Source: Flavitalea plasmicola (lineage in GTDB: Bacteria; Bacteroidota; Bacteroidia; Chitinophagales; Chitinophagaceae). From it: a stretch of DNA of 64,000 bases. Location: assembly GCF_030546645.1 (NCBI RefSeq), contig NZ_JAUOTO010000003.1, positions 464,956 to 528,955 on the forward strand, written 5' to 3'. Positions 8,913-18,140 of the stretch are shown here, one piece after another (the stretch's first letter is position 1; the number at the start of each line of letters is the position of its first letter). Both the position numbers and the translations under genes were made by a program. The notes under the pieces are model-generated. The model saw only the letters and a program-made list of their open reading frames with translations. It was not told the origin of the DNA and did no database searches.

Positions 8913-9800
8913 TTAAAAATGGGCCTCCTCTTGCCGGCGGTGTTCTTCGATCAGTTGACGGGTAGTGAAGCTGCTGCCGTCATGACTCCAGCCCGGCGGC
9001 TTGATAAAATAAAGGAGGGCGTTCTTCAGTGAGCCTGAATGGGCTGCTTTTTTGAATAATTCTCCCCAGGTCCTGAACGCCACGATAAAAGGATTGAAGG
9101 AGCCTATATTTCGGGTGAGCCCATATTGTGGCCGTTGCTGTTCGGGTGTGAAGGTACCGAAGATCCTGTCCCAGATGATCAGCACTCCGCCATGGTTCCT
9201 GTCCAGGTAAGCAAGGTCCGTTCCATGATGCACGCGGTGATGGGAGGGGGTGTTGAAAATAAATTCCAATGGTGCCGGCAGCCGCCGGATCATCTCGGTG
9301 TGTATCCAGAACTGGTAAATAAGGCTTGCGGATTGCATCATGAGCACGATGACAGGATGAAAGCCGATCACGGGCATCCAGCACCAGAAGATAAAGGCGC
9401 CTGTCAGGTTGCCTGTCCAGGTTTGCCTCAAGGCAGCTGCGAGATTATAGCGTTTGGAAGAATGGTGTACCACGTGCGATGCCCAGAACCAGTTGATATG
9501 GTGGCTGGCTCTATGGAACCAGTAATAAGAGAAGTCGTCCGCGAAGAAAGCAAGCACCCAATGCCACCACCGGCTTCCGTCCAGGGTAAAGATCCGAAGG
9601 CGATAGAGCAGCATGAAAAATCCGAAGATGAGGGCTTTGGTGATCAGGCCTGTCGCCACATTCCCGATACCCAGGGCCAGGCTGCTGAAAGTATCTTTTG
9701 TTTCATACAGATCGCGGCGCTCCCGGTGGGATAACCAGGCTTCCAGGCTGAGCAAAAGGATAAAGCCGGGAATTGCGTAATAAAGGATGGCTGGCGGCAT
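8913..9800 (-). CDS. Fatty acid hydroxylase / sterol desaturase family membrane protein
   Basis: Integral membrane di-iron oxygenase family acting on lipids. The histidine clusters that bind iron are present: WFHRASHHINWFWASHVVHHSS and FNTPSHHRVHHGTD. Several transmembrane segments lie before and between them. In this family the product may be a hydroxylated or desaturated fatty acid, sterol or carotenoid; the substrate cannot be told here. At 295 residues it is complete. It precedes the BlaI-M56 pair on the same strand by 47 bp, so readthrough into that pair is possible. Confidence 0.9.
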   Translation of the reverse strand: MPPAILYYAIPGFILLLSLEAWLSHRERRDLYETKDTFSSLALGIGNVATGLITKALIFGFFMLLYRLRIFTLDGSRWWHWVLAFFADDFSYYWFHRASHHINWFWASHVVHHSSKRYNLAAALRQTWTGNLTGAFIFWCWMPVIGFHPVIVLMMQSASLIYQFWIHTEMIRRLPAPLEFIFNTPSHHRVHHGTDLAYLDRNHGGVLIIWDRIFGTFTPEQQRPQYGLTRNIGSFNPFIVAFRTWGELFKKAAHSGSLKNALLYFIKPPGWSHDGSSFTTRQLIEEHRRQEEAHF

Positions 9801-9881
9801 GCAAACGTATTACTCGTAATTTACTCTTTTTTTGGCGGGGCTGCAAACCTGGAAACATTTGAAAGTATTTGCCTAAAAGCG

Positions 9882-9942
9882 TCTAATAGTCTATAGCCGG
9901 CCACAGGCCGGCTGTCCGAAGGACCATCATTAGATTTTTTTT
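9882..9942 (+). ncRNA. Candidate structured RNA or palindromic repeat with T-tract
   Basis: An outer stem TCTAAT/ATTAGA (9882-9887 with 9929-9934) encloses two consecutive hairpins: AGCCGGCC-ACA-GGCCGGCT (9895-9913) and GTCC-GAA-GGAC (9914-9924). Eight T residues follow at 9935-9942. This would fold as a three-way junction ending in a U-tract if read on the plus strand. On the minus strand it would form the leader of the hydroxylase gene. A REP-type dispersed repeat is the alternative. No family is recognised. Confidence 0.35.
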
Positions 9943-9978
9943 CGCCGAAGGGAGTACATTTCAGATACCCCGAAGGCG

Positions 9979-10012
9979 AAAAAAAAAGCCCCCATGTAGA
10001 AACATCGGGACT
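9979..10012 (-). terminator. Rho-independent terminator of the pyrophosphatase gene
   Basis: Read on the minus strand: an 11-bp stem (one G-G mismatch, one G-T pair) with a TTCT loop, followed by nine T residues, about 95 bp after the stop codon. Confidence 0.85.
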
Positions 10013-10106
10013 TTTGGTATTTGGATCTGATTAGTGTCGTTCTTTGAGGTCGTAAAGATAAATATACCTACGAATTATCCAACTATTTTTTTTGTTAAAA
10101 CTGCAA

Positions 10107-12314
10107 TTAATTGACAGCTGCGGTCACAGCTGGCTGAGCCGGCTTGACCACTACTGCAGGTGCATCCTTTCTGACATGGATCTTCACTTCGTCGCGCGTA
10201 TGGAAAATAGACGCAAGGGTGGGTGCAATGACCAGAGATACGATCGACATCAGTTTAATAAGGATGTTCATGGACGGGCCGGAAGTATCCTTGAAAGGAT
10301 CGCCTACGGTGTCACCTGTTACAGAAGCCTTATGGGGATCGGACTTCTTGTAATGGACCTCTCCATTGATCTCCACTCCTTTTTCAAATGACTTCTTTGC
10401 ATTATCCCAGGCGCCTCCGGCATTATTCTGAAAAATACCCATCAATACACCGCAGACAGTGGCGCCTGCTAAAAAGCCGCCCAGCGCTTCGGGTCCCAGG
10501 AGGAAGCCGATGATGAGGGGAGAGAGGATCGCGATCGCTCCCGGCAATACCATTTTCTTGATAGAAGCCTGCGTGGAGATAGCCACGCACTTATCATATT
10601 CAGGTTTGCCCGTTCCTTCCATGATACCTGGAATGGTGCGGAACTGGCGACGTACTTCTTCCACCATCGCCATGGCTGCCTGTCCTACTGCCTGTATGGC
10701 CAGGGAAGAAAAAATGAAGGGGATCATGCCGCCTATGAAGAGGCTGGCCAAAACCTTCGCCTTATAGATGTCAATACCCTGGATCCCGGCCACGCCGACG
10801 AAGGCGGCGAAAAGAGCCAGCGCCGTCAGGGCCGCTGAAGCAATGGCAAATCCTTTACCGGTGGCGGCAGTCGTATTTCCTACGGCATCCAGTATATCTG
10901 TTTTTTCACGTACTTCCTTGGGCAGCTCGCTCATCTCGGCAATACCGCCTGCATTATCCGCGATGGGACCAAAGGCATCGATCGCCAGCTGCATGGCAGT
11001 CGTCGCCATCATACCGGCGGCGGCAATGGCGACTCCATAAAGACCGGCGCATGCGAATGAACCCATGATACCGCCTGCCAGCACCAGGATCGGAAGGAAG
11101 GTGGATTGCATACCGACCGCCAGACCGCCGATGACGTTGGTGGCATGACCGGTGCCGGACTGCCGTATGATGCTTAATACAGGTCCCTTGCCCATGGCTG
11201 TATAATATTCCGTGATGATGCTCATCAGCGTCCCTACCAGCAGACCTACTGCAATGGCGCCCAGCACTCCCCATTTCGTGAATTCCGTTCCACGCAGTAC
11301 CATCGTTTCAGGCAGTACATAATACACCAGTCCGATGCAGGCGAGGGCCGTCAGAATGATGGAACCCCAGTTACCCATATTCAGGGCCTTTTGCACGACA
11401 GCAGTGTTGAGTTGGGCCGAATCGCTTACGCGGACGAATAAAGTGCCTACGATGGAGAAGAGAATGCCGATGCCGGCGATCAGCATGGGCAGCAGGATAG
11501 GGGCCATGCCACCAAACTGGTCGTCTGACTGCGTTTCCCTTCCCAAAACCATGGTGGCCAGCACGGTGGCTACATATGAACCGAACAGGTCAGCGCCCAT
11601 CCCCGCCACATCGCCTACGTTATCACCCACATTGTCTGCAATCGTAGCAGGGTTGCGGGGATCATCCTCGGGGATGCCCGCCTCTACTTTACCTACCAGG
11701 TCAGCGCCAACGTCGGCGGCTTTGGTATAGATACCACCTCCCACACGGGCAAACAGCGCAATGGATTCCGCGCCAAGGGAAAAGCCCGTCAGCACTTCGA
11801 TCGTACGGATCATTTCCGGGGAATCCACCGCAGCGCCGGGGGCGAAGATCGCTTTGAGTATGATGAACAAGCCTCCTAATCCCATCACTGCCAGGCCCGC
11901 TACACCCAGGCCCATGACGGAACCGCCGGTGAACGATACCTTCAGCGCCTGGCTAAGACTGGTACGTGCGGCCTGTGCTGTCCGGACATTGGCTTTGGTG
12001 GCGCTACGCATACCAATATAACCAGCGGTGGCGCTTAAGATAGCTCCCAGGATAAATGAAATGGCTATCGACCAGTGCGAGTCAGGATTGCTGTTGCCCA
12101 TGAAAGCCAGCAGGATGGCGGCCAGCACCACAAAATAGGAGAGGATCTTCCACTCCGCTTTGAGAAAGGCCATTGCGCCTTCCGCAATGTAACGGCTGAT
12201 CTCTTGCATTCGCTCGTTACCCGCATCTTGTTTGGACACCCAGGCAAACTTGATAAATGTGTAGAGGAGACCGATGGCGCCCATGACGGGAACTAAATAA
12301 ATCAATTTGTCCAT
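10107..12314 (-). CDS. hppA: Membrane-bound ion-translocating pyrophosphatase
   Basis: Couples hydrolysis of pyrophosphate to H+ or Na+ pumping across the inner membrane. The 735-residue polytopic protein has the active-site signature [29 protein letters not shown] and a second acidic cluster around [15 protein letters not shown]. At about residue 481 the motif reads [10 protein letters not shown]; Ala at this position (Lys in K+-independent enzymes) points to the K+-dependent subgroup, though the pumped ion is not settled by this. A 60-residue C-terminal extension ends in a Pro/Ala/Val-rich tail. It is monocistronic, with its own terminator. Confidence 0.96.
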   Translation of the reverse strand: MDKLIYLVPVMGAIGLLYTFIKFAWVSKQDAGNERMQEISRYIAEGAMAFLKAEWKILSYFVVLAAILLAFMGNSNPDSHWSIAISFILGAILSATAGYIGMRSATKANVRTAQAARTSLSQALKVSFTGGSVMGLGVAGLAVMGLGGLFIILKAIFAPGAAVDSPEMIRTIEVLTGFSLGAESIALFARVGGGIYTKAADVGADLVGKVEAGIPEDDPRNPATIADNVGDNVGDVAGMGADLFGSYVATVLATMVLGRETQSDDQFGGMAPILLPMLIAGIGILFSIVGTLFVRVSDSAQLNTAVVQKALNMGNWGSIILTALACIGLVYYVLPETMVLRGTEFTKWGVLGAIAVGLLVGTLMSIITEYYTAMGKGPVLSIIRQSGTGHATNVIGGLAVGMQSTFLPILVLAGGIMGSFACAGLYGVAIAAAGMMATTAMQLAIDAFGPIADNAGGIAEMSELPKEVREKTDILDAVGNTTAATGKGFAIASAALTALALFAAFVGVAGIQGIDIYKAKVLASLFIGGMIPFIFSSLAIQAVGQAAMAMVEEVRRQFRTIPGIMEGTGKPEYDKCVAISTQASIKKMVLPGAIAILSPLIIGFLLGPEALGGFLAGATVCGVLMGIFQNNAGGAWDNAKKSFEKGVEINGEVHYKKSDPHKASVTGDTVGDPFKDTSGPSMNILIKLMSIVSLVIAPTLASIFHTRDEVKIHVRKDAPAVVVKPAQPAVTAAVN

Positions 12315-12809
12315 AATAAATATTAGTTCTTAAAAGAGGAGTTCCACCAGCAAACAGTCGTTTTTTTGGTTACCTGGTGAAAACAAGGGAGGCAAAAATA
12401 AGGGGAAATGGTTGAATATTACCGTCCATGCGCTACCTATAATGAAAAATCCTCCCGCTTCAGTTCGGGAGGATCTCTCAGAAACCTTGAAATTTGAAAA
12501 AAAGAGAAGAACAATCTTTATTATGAACTATTGATGGCCGGTGTAAGGAAAAGGTTGTTCGTTTGAAAAGTTTAAGGTTTAGGGGTTAAATGGGTGGTTC
12601 AGGTATACAAGAAAATATACGAAATTGGTGCCAATTGAGTAAGTGTCTGATAATCAATTGTAAAATACCGAATAAGGCTCCTGTATTTTTCCCGATTTTG
12701 GAATCTTCGTCCCGAAATGAATTGATTTGGTTATAAAAGAGTGGACTTAATTACATTTACAAAGCAACGGTGAACCCCTCCGCACCGTCATGTAGTTAAC
12801 TAGCTTTGG
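12315..12809. other. Long gene-free stretch upstream of the T9SS cargo gene
   Basis: No credible coding frame. It holds a GC-rich hairpin (12449-12474, stem ATCCTCCCG) preceded by an A5 run, i.e. a terminator if read on the minus strand. It also holds the motif ATTGATGGCCG (12530-12540), which recurs at 14943-14953 beyond the next gene. The rest is AT-rich leader and promoter DNA for the pyrophosphatase (minus) and the cargo gene (plus). Confidence 0.6.
12449..12474 (-). terminator. Hairpin, possible minus-strand terminator
   Basis: A 9-bp perfect stem ATCCTCCCG/CGGGAGGAT with an 8-nt loop; on the minus strand it is followed by TTTTTC. No minus-strand gene ends here, so it may end a small transcript or act as an mRNA stabiliser. 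Confidence 0.4.
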
Positions 12810-14849
12810 ATGTTCTCTAAGAAACTGCTTAGTATTATATTGGTGCTATTATTTACCCTGGTCAGAGGTCTTCCTGTGCTGTCACAGGGCTGTACTACAT
12901 TGGGGCAGACTCCTGTCACGGCCTTCCCGGTCTGCGGCAGCGCTACGTTTACCCAATCCAGTGTTCCCGTATGTACCAATGGCACGGTGAAAGCACCATG
13001 CTCTTCCGGTACCGGGAATGTATATGAAGACAAAAATCCCTATTGGTATAAATTCACCTGCTTTACCTCGGGCACGCTTGCGCTTACCATCAACCCTAAG
13101 AACCAGGACGATGACTATGACTGGCAGATCTTCGATGTGACGGGACATGACCCTTCGGAGGTTTATACCAATGACAATCTGCTGGTGGCCTCCAATTGGT
13201 CGGGACTCACCGGCGCTACGGGTACAGCGGCCAATGCGGCTTCCCTCAATGAATGCGGATCCACCGGTACCTTCAATCCTCCGAAATACAGCAAGTTGCC
13301 TTCCATCATCCAGGGACATAATTATCTTCTGCTTATTAGTCATTTCTCCGGGACGCAGCAGAGCGGTTATGATCTTTCATTTTCGGGAGGCACCGCCAGC
13401 ATCACTGATACGGTCCCGCCTACCTTTAAGGATATTCGTCCCATTTGTGATGGCAGCCGTATCCGGGTGATCCTGAACAAGAAGATGAAGTGCAGCAGCC
13501 TTGCGGCAGATGGCAGCGACTTTTCCATCAGCCCTGCCGCTGCACAGGTCATAGGCGCCGTAGGCAACAGCTGCAGCGCGGGTTTCGATATGGACACTGT
13601 GACCCTGACGCTTAACAGCGGGTTCCTTCCAGGCACCTATTCGGTCGTCGCAAAAAATGGCCAGGATCAGAATACCCTTTTTGATAACTGCGGTACGCAA
13701 ATTCCGGCAGGCACTTCCCTGCCATTTGTCATTGCCCCTCCTGTACCCACTCCTTTCGATAGCCTTACACCGCCGGCCTGCGCACCCGACGTGCTGCAGC
13801 TGGTGTTCAGCAAGAAAATAAAATGCAGCTCCATCGCAGCGGACGGCAGTGATTTCGTTGTTTCCGGATCTTCCCCGGTGACAGTCGTTTCAGCCAACGG
13901 TAAATGTGATGCCGACGGACAGACCAATGTGATCCTCGTACATCTGTCTGCGCCCATCATGACGGCTGGTAATTTCCAGATCAGGCTGGTGAACGGGATT
14001 GACGGCAATACCATCATTGATGAATGCGGTCTGGTAACCCCTTTAGGCGCGCCGCTGCCCTTTGTTACCAAAGACACTGTCACGGCGGCTTTTGATAACC
14101 GGGTACACCTGGGATGCATCCAGGATACCATTGACTTCTTCTACCCGGATAAGAACGGCGTCGATCAATGGACGTGGATCTTTGATGACACGGACACCAG
14201 CCATGTACAAAACCCTGAGCGCCGCTATACGGTCTTTGGGAATAAAAAGGTGCAACTGATCGTTTCGAATGGATTTTGCAGTGACACCAATGCGGTCGTT
14301 ATTCCCCTGGACAATGCCATCAATGCTGCATTCGAAGCGCCGAATATTCTTTGCCCCAGGGATGCAGCCCGCTTTTCAAATTTCACCCAGGGACATGTCA
14401 GCACCTGGGACTGGGACTTCGGTGATGGGACTACCAGCACGGATTCGCTCCCGGCGGATCACCTGTTCCCCGTCATAGGCGCCGAAAAAAAATATGGCGT
14501 CACGCTCATCATCACTAATGACATTGGTTGCAAGGACACGGCCAGCCAACTGATAGATGTGCTCAAATCCTGTTATATAGCGGTCCCCTCTGCCTTCACG
14601 CCCAATGGAGATGGCCTTAACGATTACCTCTATCCGCTGAACGCTTTCAAGGCGGATAATATGGAGTTCAAAATATTCAATCGCTGGGGACAGCTCTTAT
14701 TTACTTCAAAAGACTGGCTGTCGAAATGGGACGGCACGGTCAACGGGCACCCCGAGCCTCCCGGCACGCTGGTATGGGTACTCCATTATACGGACAGGGA
14801 TACGGGTAAAAAGATCTTCCAGAAGGGGACTGCGCTATTGATAAGGTAA
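12810..14849 (+). CDS. Secreted T9SS cargo with gliding motility-associated C-terminal domain
   Basis: Large exported protein. It has a signal peptide (residues 1-26), a Cys-containing N-terminal adhesive region of about 170 residues, and two homologous Ig-like modules. The first starts near TVPPTFKDIRPICDGSRIRVILNKKMKCSSLAADGSDF, the second near SLTPPACAPDVLQLVFSKKIKCSSIAADGSDF. A PKD-like pair follows (WTWIFDDTDTS; WDWDFGDGTTSTD). The C-terminal domain PSAFTPNGDGLNDYLYPL...FKIFNRWGQLLF...WDGTVNG is the type B T9SS sorting signal. Once secreted it should be at the cell surface. The ligand is unknown. The PorP/SprF and PorQ genes in this window belong to the same export route. Confidence 0.92.
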   Translation: MFSKKLLSIILVLLFTLVRGLPVLSQGCTTLGQTPVTAFPVCGSATFTQSSVPVCTNGTVKAPCSSGTGNVYEDKNPYWYKFTCFTSGTLALTINPKNQDDDYDWQIFDVTGHDPSEVYTNDNLLVASNWSGLTGATGTAANAASLNECGSTGTFNPPKYSKLPSIIQGHNYLLLISHFSGTQQSGYDLSFSGGTASITDTVPPTFKDIRPICDGSRIRVILNKKMKCSSLAADGSDFSISPAAAQVIGAVGNSCSAGFDMDTVTLTLNSGFLPGTYSVVAKNGQDQNTLFDNCGTQIPAGTSLPFVIAPPVPTPFDSLTPPACAPDVLQLVFSKKIKCSSIAADGSDFVVSGSSPVTVVSANGKCDADGQTNVILVHLSAPIMTAGNFQIRLVNGIDGNTIIDECGLVTPLGAPLPFVTKDTVTAAFDNRVHLGCIQDTIDFFYPDKNGVDQWTWIFDDTDTSHVQNPERRYTVFGNKKVQLIVSNGFCSDTNAVVIPLDNAINAAFEAPNILCPRDAARFSNFTQGHVSTWDWDFGDGTTSTDSLPADHLFPVIGAEKKYGVTLIITNDIGCKDTASQLIDVLKSCYIAVPSAFTPNGDGLNDYLYPLNAFKADNMEFKIFNRWGQLLFTSKDWLSKWDGTVNGHPEPPGTLVWVLHYTDRDTGKKIFQKGTALLIR

Positions 14850-14896
14850 AATGAAAACGCCCCACTTTTAATTGTTGGGGCGATTTTCATTTTTTG
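14850..14896 (+). terminator. Terminator after the T9SS cargo gene
   Basis: AATGAAAA plus CGCCCCA pair with TGGGGCG plus TTTTCATT across an 11-nt loop, with one bulged base; a TTTTTT run follows. It begins at the base after the stop codon. Confidence 0.85.
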
Positions 14897-15195
14897 TATG
14901 AACCTGTAAGCCTGAAAAAACTAGAGAAACCTTTTTAAACTTATTGATGGCCGTCAAATTGTTTTTAAGGTAAATATCTTTAAGAGCTTTAGTTGTCAAT
15001 TGAATACGTGTTAAGGATTACGAATAGAATGCCAATTTATAATAGATTGAAAACCAAATATTAATAAAAAAGTTGACCATTTTGGCTGTCCATGATTGGG
15101 AAAAAAATTCCGGGTCAAGGAAAACTGCCGTAGATAGACAATTTTATGACACCCATCACGTTTAAATACTACAATCCAATATTCTCTAAAAACTA
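14897..15195. other. AT-rich gene-free stretch
   Basis: No gene seen. It contains AGAAACCTT (14926-14934) and ATTGATGGCCG (14943-14953), both shared with the stretch upstream of the cargo gene. The rest is AT-rich leader for the next small gene. Confidence 0.5.
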
Positions 15196-15462
15196 ATGCT
15201 CATCCCTATGACCCCTGACATACGCAACAACCAGGATCATCTGGCAGAAGAGTTTCGCCAGTCGGAAAATTATCTTTTACAGGAAAGCAGGATCGCGCTG
15301 CTGAAGATACAAAGCTGGCAATTTGCCATGCGGACCCCGGAAGTCGGTCTGCACTATCAGCAAGAGGCGGCAGCAATGGTAAAACAATCACTTCTTAGTT
15401 TCGTTCCAAACAGCTTTGTGCTAAACGAAGAAGGGTTCTATTACAAACCCCTTGACAATTAA
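15196..15462 (+). CDS. Small hypothetical protein
   Basis: An 88-residue soluble protein, not recognised. It is rich in Gln and Glu (HLAEEFRQSENYLLQESRIALLKIQSWQ) and looks mainly helical, ending NSFVLNEEGFYYKPLDN. Start choice is uncertain: ATG at 15196 or the ATG at 15208 (MTPDIRNNQ). It stands alone between a long AT-rich leader and a convergent minus-strand operon. Codon use looks like its neighbours, which supports a real gene. Confidence 0.5.
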   Translation: MLIPMTPDIRNNQDHLAEEFRQSENYLLQESRIALLKIQSWQFAMRTPEVGLHYQQEAAAMVKQSLLSFVPNSFVLNEEGFYYKPLDN

Positions 15463-15622
15463 AAAGCAGTAAAAAATTTCAATTTCTTTTCGTTTGTGTA
15501 AGACGGGCGGACCATCGGTTTCTCCCAGTTCCTTCGCATGCGTCCGTTCGACGGCCGAACAAATGCCCGCTCAGTAGCTATTTATGCTGCTGAGCCGGCA
15601 GCCGACAATCGGCAAGCGGACC

Positions 15623-16291
15623 TTATGTGAAGCTGACGCATTCCTTCAGTTCCTTCTCGGTATACGCCAACCCATATTGTTTGAGAACATCATCCGGAAC
15701 GCCATTCCATTGATTGGGGATATTACCCGCATATCCAAGGTCTTTTACGCCCATTTGTGAAGTGAAAAAACCTGTAGCGACCAGGTTGCGCATGAGGTTA
15801 AAAAAGGCGACACCCTGCGCCATTTCCGGCTTTGCTTTTTTCGGATACGCGATGGCGTCTACCATTTCTATCTGCTGCTGCGGGGTACAATCCGAAAATG
15901 CTTTTTCATATCGGTTAAGACACTGTACATCCAGCCAGCGGAGGCCGCCCCGCATGGGGATCTGGTGGCTGGGCATATCCTTTACGATGAATTCGATGAA
16001 TTCCGGAACTTTTGCATCCGAAGCGCTGCCGCTGTGCTCGTCCTTGGGGATGATGATATCGCCGAGGATAGTGATGGTGGCCATCTCACCCGGGGTAAAA
16101 AATGTTTTGGCGACAACCTCTTTATAGTGCGCTTCCTCTTCCTTCATCCGGTTAGTCTCCGCTGGCGCCGCTGCATCGGCCGCTTTGGGCGCTTCGGGTT
16201 TTTTCTCTTCGCCGGGTTTGCAGGCCTCGACCAGCACGCCGGTGGACACAGTACCTACGATAAGGGCTTTGATGGATTTTCTTCTGTCCAT
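15623..16291 (-). CDS. Gluconate 2-dehydrogenase subunit 3 family protein
   Basis: Small subunit that accompanies GMC-type membrane dehydrogenases. The N-terminus MDRRKSIKALIVGTVSTGVLVEAC combines a twin-arginine-like start with a lipobox (VEAC, Cys 24), suggesting a folded, lipid-anchored periplasmic protein. A Glu/Lys/Ala linker (residues 26-50) leads into the helical family domain (FFTPGEMATITILGDIIIPKDEHSGSA...). The gene lies 8 bp after the GMC gene, so the two are co-transcribed and presumably form a complex passing electrons to the respiratory chain. Confidence 0.87.
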   Translation of the reverse strand: MDRRKSIKALIVGTVSTGVLVEACKPGEEKKPEAPKAADAAAPAETNRMKEEEAHYKEVVAKTFFTPGEMATITILGDIIIPKDEHSGSASDAKVPEFIEFIVKDMPSHQIPMRGGLRWLDVQCLNRYEKAFSDCTPQQQIEMVDAIAYPKKAKPEMAQGVAFFNLMRNLVATGFFTSQMGVKDLGYAGNIPNQWNGVPDDVLKQYGLAYTEKELKECVSFT

Positions 16292-16299
16292 AAAATATT

Positions 16300-18048
16300 T
16301 TAAATATTACGTTTTTTCATTTCATCAACGATATACTCGCTGGTCCGCATGGACAGCGCCAGTATGGTCCAGGTGATATTCTTGTCGGCCTGAGATACGA
16401 AAGGACCGCCATCCACACAGAAAAGATTTTTTACGTCATGGGCCTGGCTCCATTTGTTGAGGGGCGAAGTCTTCGGATCATTGCCCATCCGCACGGTGCC
16501 GGCTTCGTGGATGATATTACCCGGCGCGTGGATGCCGTAATTATTTTTTTCGTTGTCATCGCCACCCCAGGTGACCACAGCGCCCATGGCATGGAGGATC
16601 TCTTTGAAGGTCTCCTTCATATGTTTGGCCTGTTTGATCTCATAGTCCGAATGGCTGGTGTTGAATCGCAATACGGGGATACCATATTTATCCACGACTG
16701 ACGGATCGATCTCGCAGTAATTATTGATATTGGCGACGGCTTCACCACGCCCTGCCATCCCCACATGGGCGCCGAACAGCCGGCGGTAATCGTCTTTCAG
16801 GGAAGCGCCATAGCCCCCTGGTTCTTTGGCCTTGCCCATGATCCTGCCGTCCCCGTTGATCTTCTCGATACCCCATTCAAAACCATAGAGGGGCATTCCA
16901 AAACCACCACCGTATTCGATGTGATAGCCGCGGGGAAAATCTAATTTTTTATTGTCCAGCCACCAGGGGGTGTATACATGCATCCCGCCAGTGCCGTCTT
17001 CATTATAGCGTTTACGATCGAGCAGGTGTGGGATGATGCCTCCCATATCGGCGCCAGTGGAATCGTGCAGGTATTTGCCTACGATGCCGCTGTTATTGGC
17101 CAGGCCATTGGGAAAGCGGGATGACTTGGAATTGAGCAGGAGACGGGCGCTTTCACAGGCGCTGGCAGCCAGGATGACGGTCCTGCCGGTGACCTGGTAC
17201 TCCTGCATGTCGTCTTTACTGACATAAGACACGCCCGTGGCCAGTCCTTCCTTATTCGTCAGGACCTCGCGTGCCATGGCATTGGTGACCAGGTCGATGT
17301 TGCCCGTCTTCAGGGCAGGGATTACCAGGCAGCTGGACGACGAGAAATCGGCATAGACCTTACAGCTCCGGCCACATTGTGAACAATAAAAACACTGGCC
17401 TCTGTCTTTGTTGATCTGTTTGGTGAGAATGGACATCCTGGAAGGGATGACGGGTATGCCGATGCCTGTGGCCGCTTTTTTGATGAAAAGTTCGTGCAGC
17501 CTGGGTTTGGGCGGAGGCAGGAAAAATCCATCCGGATCATTGTATAGTCCTTCATTCGTCCCGTACACTCCCAGCAACTGATCTATTTTGTCGTAATAAG
17601 GTTTTACGTCCTCATAGCCGATGGGCCAGTCATCACCCAGGCTATCGATGCTTTTCCGCTTGAAATCCTTCGGACCAAAGCGGAGGGAGATCCGACCCCA
17701 GTGATTGGTCCGGCCTCCCAGCATACGCGCACGCCACCATTCCCAGTTGGTGGTGCCTTTGTTGCCTGTCTGCGTATAAGGTTCCCCTTCGACTTCCCAT
17801 CCCCAATAGCAACCATCGAAGTCGCCAAAAGGTCTGAATTTCGTATGGGCGCCTCGTCTTGGCGACTCCCAGGGATTTTTCAACTGGTTGGAATCTTTTT
17901 TGGGATCGAACATGGGGCCTGCTTCCAGCAGGCACACTTTAAGGCCCGCGTTGGCAAGCACATATGCCGCCATTCCGCCGCCTGCGCCGGATCCTACTAT
18001 AACTGCATCGTAATTCTTTGGCTGTTTCCTGATCTGGAGATCTCCCAT
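16300..18048 (-). CDS. GMC family FAD-dependent oxidoreductase
   Basis: Large catalytic subunit of a sugar or polyol dehydrogenase. The FAD-binding Rossmann motif VIVGSGAGGGMAAYVLANAGL is at residues 16-36. The GMC_oxred_N-like region follows (GTTNWEWWRARMLGGRTNHWG), with a Cys-rich stretch GQCFYCSQCGRSCK near residue 220 that is common in this bacterial subgroup. The C-terminal domain carries HDVKNLFCVDGGPFVSQADKNITWTI. No signal peptide is visible, so it may be carried across the membrane with the Tat-type small subunit (inference). In relatives such pairs oxidise glycosides or sugars to keto forms; the substrate is not determined here. Confidence 0.92.
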   Translation of the reverse strand: MGDLQIRKQPKNYDAVIVGSGAGGGMAAYVLANAGLKVCLLEAGPMFDPKKDSNQLKNPWESPRRGAHTKFRPFGDFDGCYWGWEVEGEPYTQTGNKGTTNWEWWRARMLGGRTNHWGRISLRFGPKDFKRKSIDSLGDDWPIGYEDVKPYYDKIDQLLGVYGTNEGLYNDPDGFFLPPPKPRLHELFIKKAATGIGIPVIPSRMSILTKQINKDRGQCFYCSQCGRSCKVYADFSSSSCLVIPALKTGNIDLVTNAMAREVLTNKEGLATGVSYVSKDDMQEYQVTGRTVILAASACESARLLLNSKSSRFPNGLANNSGIVGKYLHDSTGADMGGIIPHLLDRKRYNEDGTGGMHVYTPWWLDNKKLDFPRGYHIEYGGGFGMPLYGFEWGIEKINGDGRIMGKAKEPGGYGASLKDDYRRLFGAHVGMAGRGEAVANINNYCEIDPSVVDKYGIPVLRFNTSHSDYEIKQAKHMKETFKEILHAMGAVVTWGGDDNEKNNYGIHAPGNIIHEAGTVRMGNDPKTSPLNKWSQAHDVKNLFCVDGGPFVSQADKNITWTILALSMRTSEYIVDEMKKRNI

Positions 18049-18140
18049 ATCAATTTGGGGTTGAGGGCATATAGCCCGCTTATGTGTATAAATACAAAAG
18101 GTAAATATAAAGTTTTAGCAAAACAGGAAGCAAATAAATT

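Larger units (their letters stand above)
9801..10106. other. Gene-free stretch with structured elements
   Basis: This gap between two minus-strand genes contains no credible reading frame. It holds a nested-palindrome element with a T-tract (9882-9942) and the terminator of the pyrophosphatase gene (9979-10012), both listed separately, plus a T8CGCC/GGCGA9 inverted repeat spanning them (about 9935-9987). Confidence 0.7.

Noticed and set aside
9126-9734. Plus-strand frame of 202 codons
   Set aside because: Antisense to the fatty acid hydroxylase gene with its intact histidine clusters.
12801-12808. TAGCTTTG, a match to the -7 box
   Set aside because: It ends one base before the ATG that begins a clear signal peptide, so transcription from it would start inside the gene.
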